A stretch of DNA of 64,000 nt from contig NC_070575.1 of NCBI RefSeq assembly GCF_026914185.1, positions 2,542,001 through 2,606,000 on the forward strand, written 5' to 3'. Shown piece after piece: positions 61,080 through 64,000 of this stretch. The notes under the pieces are model-generated. The model was not told the DNA's origin and did not search any database. It worked only from the letters and a program-made list of their open reading frames with translations. Position 1 is the first letter of the stretch; every line of letters starts with the position of its first letter. Source of the DNA: Puccinia triticina. Lineage: Eukaryota > Basidiomycota > Pucciniomycetes > Pucciniales > Pucciniaceae. A program made the translations under genes and the position numbers.

Positions 61080-61978
61080 GTTGCTAGGCCGGCGGCAGCG
61101 CTGGGAGGGGAAAAGGTGTCGAGTGACTGCCCTCACGGATGGTCCGGATGAGTCGTAAGGATTCAAAGTGATAGCTGGGGGGGGGGAAGTGGTTTTGGGG
61201 GTACAACAAAGGTTGGATCTTCGTTGGCGGTTGTATCGCGCTCAGAATAAATGGATCGGAAAAGAATCGAGGATTGGATAGATTTCTTGATAGCCGCCTT
61301 GGATCAGAGCAGATGCTATGGCCTCCTATCCTCCAAGTTTGCCCGGAACTTGGATTCCTGGAGGCCTGTCACAGACATGTCATCATCTCCTTGCGCGCCA
61401 TGCGCGCGCACACAACACAGACAAAGGAGAAAAGAAAAGAAACAGACAACACAAAGAGGAAAAGAAGCAGAGAAATAGAACAAAGAGATAAAACATGAAA
61501 CCAACAAGAAACATAAGAAATAAGAGAGGAACCAGGAGAAATGGAGATAAACATGACAAAAGACAAGGAAGAAACAAAAACCAGAACAAGACAACAACTA
61601 GGAATAAACCCACAGACAGATCTGTGTTAGGACCAAGAAAGAGCAAAAGTGAGAAAGAGGAGAGTGGGGAAAAGGGAGAAGGAGGATCTGAGAGAATCTT
61701 GAGCCTTGAGGGTGGTTTTCTTGAGGGCTGATCTTGAAGTTTGGATCTGAAGCTGACTACCATTTAGACCACCACATCCACCCACCACTTACAGTCTGTC
61801 CCTAGACTGCTCTTCATCTGTCTTGGGTCTTGAGGATGTAGGGGAAAACCTGGAGCAATAAAGAAAACAAAACAAGGGTCCTGCCAGGTGCTCACGAGTG
61901 TGGCAGGTTGTAGGGTTTTTGACAGAGTGGCATCTAGCCCGGAGGTGCACACATGGAGAGAACTTACTTCTAGTTCCT
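61080..61978 (-). repeat. LTR-like module of gypsy E, middle copy
   Basis: Colinear with 58,370-59,368. It joins straight into mid-RNase H at about 61,080, so the 3' end of this LTR, the primer site and 5' coding genes were lost in one deletion. On the inner edge it follows GGAGGAACTAGAAG, a purine-rich tract. Confidence 0.5.
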
Positions 61979-63998
61979 CCTTCCTCCGCGGCATACCAAA
62001 CTCCTCCTCCTGCGCTCGAGTTCCTATTTTTGGGAGAGGTAGTTTCACCTCATTGCGGAGGATCATTAGTTTATCCTCGTCGCGGAGGCTCGGAAGTTTA
62101 GCCTCATTGCGGAGGGTCTCTGCAGACAAGCCTAGTTTAACCTCATCGCGGAGGGTCTTCAAAGACGAGACTAGTTTATTCTCGTCGCGGAGACGAGAGT
62201 CGGAAGGTAGTTTATTCTCATTGCGGAGACGAGATTGAGCCAAAACATGATTGTGAAACAAAAAGCCAGCGCTGGAATCCTGAAACGTCTTGATTCCATT
62301 CATACGAGGATCCTGAGACGAAACCGGAGTCAAATCCTGCTTGAGATGATACAACAGTAGTTTAACCTCATTTCGGAGGTAATCTTCAGGTGTGTGGAGC
62401 GGCTTTGAATTGTTAGAAAATTGCAGTTCTTGAAGCCAAACCAAGGGCTCTGCAAGCTGGCGGGGCTGGCTGATCGGACAAGGAGCAATGGGTCGGATTG
62501 TCGCGCAAAAGGAAACATTCTTGTTTTTGCTTCTAGTGATGTTCGCAATCTTTTGATGATCAGTCCTTTGAGAAGATGATAAGGTGTGATCCGAATAGGC
62601 TCGAACGCTTTGGAGAGAGGCTTCAAGCTTGGAGATCATTTGAGAGCTGCTACCCAGATCGTTTGGATGGTCTGTCCGCTCTGCAATTGATCGATCAAAA
62701 GGCTCGGATCGGACGTCCGCGCATCCTTCATTTGACTCATGGACAGAGGGCAGAGATCGAGCGAAAAGATTTCCAGACTTGAAACCTCCACAGCCAGTCT
62801 TGAGCGTGACAGAAGGTAGTGAATGCTGGAGAGAAGCAACTTCATGGCACAGAGGTCGACTAGAATCAAAATTGGGTGCATGAGGAATCTTGAAAACTAA
62901 ACACTCTCCTGAATTAGCTTGAGGAAGGGAACCGAGGAAAAGAAGAGGATCCAGTTGGGAATCAAAAACAAAGGCTAGAGCGTTGAATTCTCCCACTAGC
63001 GTAACAAATGAATCCTTCAACGCTTCCAGCCCGTTGCCAACTTGACATGGAAAAGCCCGCGCCGTCCTTTTCCGATGATCGAGAATAGTCGACCGTAATG
63101 AAATGAAACTGAAAACGCAAAAGGGCAACCGGGTACGGCTCACAAAAGTGGCAGATTGTAGAGTTTTGGCGACGTGATGGGTATCTACCCGGAGGCGCAT
63201 ACTAAGGAGAGAACTTACTTCTAGTCTCTCCCCCTCCGCTAAAATTAAACCTCCTCGACCGCGCTCCAGCTGAAGTAAAGGTAGTTTACCCTCATTTCGG
63301 AGGCGATCTTTGGATGTCAGAAGGGAATTGGAACCTACTCCGGTTCGGCTCCATGCAAGTCCAGGATCGGCCTCACCATGCGAAACGAGAGGAAGTAAAA
63401 AACCGCTTGAGTTGATTTGACGATCTGAAAAGTGAGGTGATTGACCAAAGCTGTCAATTATTAGACTCATTTTGATATGAAGCTCGGCACGATCCGGAGG
63501 AAGTATTCTCTTCCCAACACCAGCGGTAGAGCGCTTCAAACTTAGCTCAAACAAAGAGCGTGTAGCTGGACTTAGTTCTTCGACCAATTGATCGCAAAGC
63601 TCAGGGGAAAAGGCTATGCCCTCCGTAGGTGGAGTAACAGAAGAAGGTTCCGAAGACAGGGGATTCTCATCTTGCTTCTGCGAGGGATTGTGTTGATCGG
63701 ATTGAGAAAAAGGATCTAACGTGTTGACGGAGATTTCCTGAGTGAGGCCAGCTTCCGACTGGAAGACAGGAGGATTAGACGACGGGATCAAGTTGAAAGA
63801 AAGTCCTTCCGCTGAATGCAGCTCTCCAGTTGATCCCTGAACAAGATTGGTCTCGACGTCCATGTATTCTTCTTCTGAATCTGAGCCCGTACGCGCAAGC
63901 TCCTTATATGGCCTAAGGCCTGGAGGAAAGGAAACACAGGGAAGGTCGGAGGACTCTAGATTTTCATCTCGCGTGGGATCCTCAAAAGGTCCGAGACC
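61764..63998 (-). CDS. long ORF of unknown function, open to the right edge (partial)
   Basis: Open from the right edge (no stop before 64,000; a Met lies at 63,863) to 61,764. The N-terminal third is acidic and Ser/Pro-rich (SDSEEEYMDVETN, NPLSSEPSSVTPPTEG) with a possible folded block at LCDQLVEELSPATRSLFELS. The C-terminal third has at least eight copies of an LRNEVKLP-like motif (RNEGKLPL, RNEVKLLL, RDENKLVS, RDEVKLGL, RNEAKLPS). No RT, gag or env motif is seen. The last 70 codons run into LTR-like DNA. It is probably a retroelement-associated ORF, placed upstream of gypsy E on the same strand. Confidence 0.4.
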   Translation of the reverse strand, partial: GLGPFEDPTRDENLESSDLPCVSFPPGLRPYKELARTGSDSEEEYMDVETNLVQGSTGELHSAEGLSFNLIPSSNPPVFQSEAGLTQEISVNTLDPFSQSDQHNPSQKQDENPLSSEPSSVTPPTEGIAFSPELCDQLVEELSPATRSLFELSLKRSTAGVGKRILPPDRAELHIKMSLIIDSFGQSPHFSDRQINSSGFLLPLVSHGEADPGLAWSRTGVGSNSLLTSKDRLRNEGKLPLLQLERGRGGLILAEGERLEVSSLLSMRLRVDTHHVAKTLQSATFVSRTRLPFCVFSFISLRSTILDHRKRTARAFPCQVGNGLEALKDSFVTLVGEFNALAFVFDSQLDPLLFLGSLPQANSGECLVFKIPHAPNFDSSRPLCHEVASLQHSLPSVTLKTGCGGFKSGNLFARSLPSVHESNEGCADVRSEPFDRSIAERTDHPNDLGSSSQMISKLEASLQSVRAYSDHTLSSSQRTDHQKIANITRSKNKNVSFCATIRPIAPCPISQPRQLAEPLVWLQELQFSNNSKPLHTPEDYLRNEVKLLLYHLKQDLTPVSSQDPRMNGIKTFQDSSAGFLFHNHVLAQSRLRNENKLPSDSRLRDENKLVSSLKTLRDEVKLGLSAETLRNEAKLPSLRDEDKLMILRNEVKLPLPKIGTRAQEEEFGMPRRKEELEVSSLHVCTSGLDATLSKTLQPATLVSTWQDPCFVFFIAPGFPLHPQDPRQMKSSLGTDCKWWVDVVV
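61990..62390. repeat. CCTCATTGCGGAGG short-repeat cluster
   Basis: About eight copies of TTTAnCCTCATTGCGGAGG (arms CCTC..GAGG) occur at 20-60 base intervals, with one more near 63,290. They encode the LRNEVKL peptide repeats on the minus strand and, as DNA, are small inverted repeats. Slippage or gene-conversion expansion of one codon block would explain both. Confidence 0.65.
63070..63224 (-). repeat. third, partial copy of the gypsy E LTR-like module edge
   Basis: GAGAGACTAGAAGTAAGTTCTC..., GCATACTAAGG, CTACAATCTGCCAC and TTTTGTGAGCC match the edge of the middle copy (61,978 leftwards) for about 150 bp, then diverge. It is preceded by the same GAGGGTAAACTACCTTTA-type block. Confidence 0.5.
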
Positions 63999-64000
63999 CG

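Overview
The window is almost entirely transposable-element DNA from a eukaryote. Short GT-AG introns (about 60-80 bp), Ac-like hAT transposases, copia and gypsy polyproteins, CACTA, Harbinger-like and Mutator-like non-autonomous elements and a DUF6589-like fragment fit a basidiomycete. The style of these families fits a TE-rich rust fungus (Pucciniales; Puccinia- or Austropuccinia-like). That assignment is inference from family resemblance. No confident single-copy host gene, rRNA gene or CRISPR was seen. The protein-coding pieces are TE genes, mostly broken, plus a few unassigned ORFs.

Layout. 0.1-1.6 kb: gypsy chromodomain-integrase relic, then GC-rich palindromic repeats. 1.6-5.6 kb: a young non-coding LTR element (LARD-like, LTR family B) with two nearly identical 942-bp LTRs and a 4-bp duplication. 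6.0-10.0 kb: minus-strand LTR element D (371-bp LTRs, CCTCC duplication) that interrupts a spliced ORF and carries an integrase zinc-finger fragment. 10.6-11.4 kb: DUF6589-like pseudogene. 13.4-15.5 kb: arrays of short inverted-repeat units. 15.5-16.9 kb: partial CACTA copy. 17.3-18.2 kb: solo LTR B. 19.3-21.3 kb: 28-bp palindromic minisatellite. 22.1-23.0 kb: second, diverged solo LTR of family B.

23.2-44.8 kb is a deep nest. A decayed hAT transposase gene (hAT-A) has a predicted intron (23,946-41,244) holding a 17.2-kb Mutator-like element (TIRs about 92-105 bp, 9-bp TSD). That element contains a copia element (LTRs 24,257-24,759 and 39,526-40,683, TSD TTGGG). The copia contains a full-length gypsy element C (25,661-36,243), a 197-bp Harbinger MITE, and a 647-bp hAT-like MITE in its 3' LTR. 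Gypsy C itself carries an insertion of about 0.67 kb. The next exon of hAT-A is split by a second, Ac-like hAT element (hAT-B, 41,503-44,585).

44.8-45.6 kb: an 813-bp CACTG-ended element full of hairpin units. 46.4-55.2 kb: an 8,767-bp CACTA-ended element (TSD CGT) with no recognised transposase, made of about 43 copies of a 173-bp satellite that switch orientation once. 55.2-58.4 kb: unassigned ORFs and low-complexity sequence. 58.4-64.0 kb: rearranged minus-strand gypsy E with RNase H-integrase, three copies of an LTR-like module, and a long ORF running off the right edge.

The parts do not form a pathway. They record successive insertions, ordered by which element interrupts which. The least ordinary features are the CACTA element carrying an inverted 173-bp satellite, the 28-bp minisatellite that can fold in two alternative hairpin registers, the in-frame hAT-in-hAT insertion, and the multi-level nest inside an intron.
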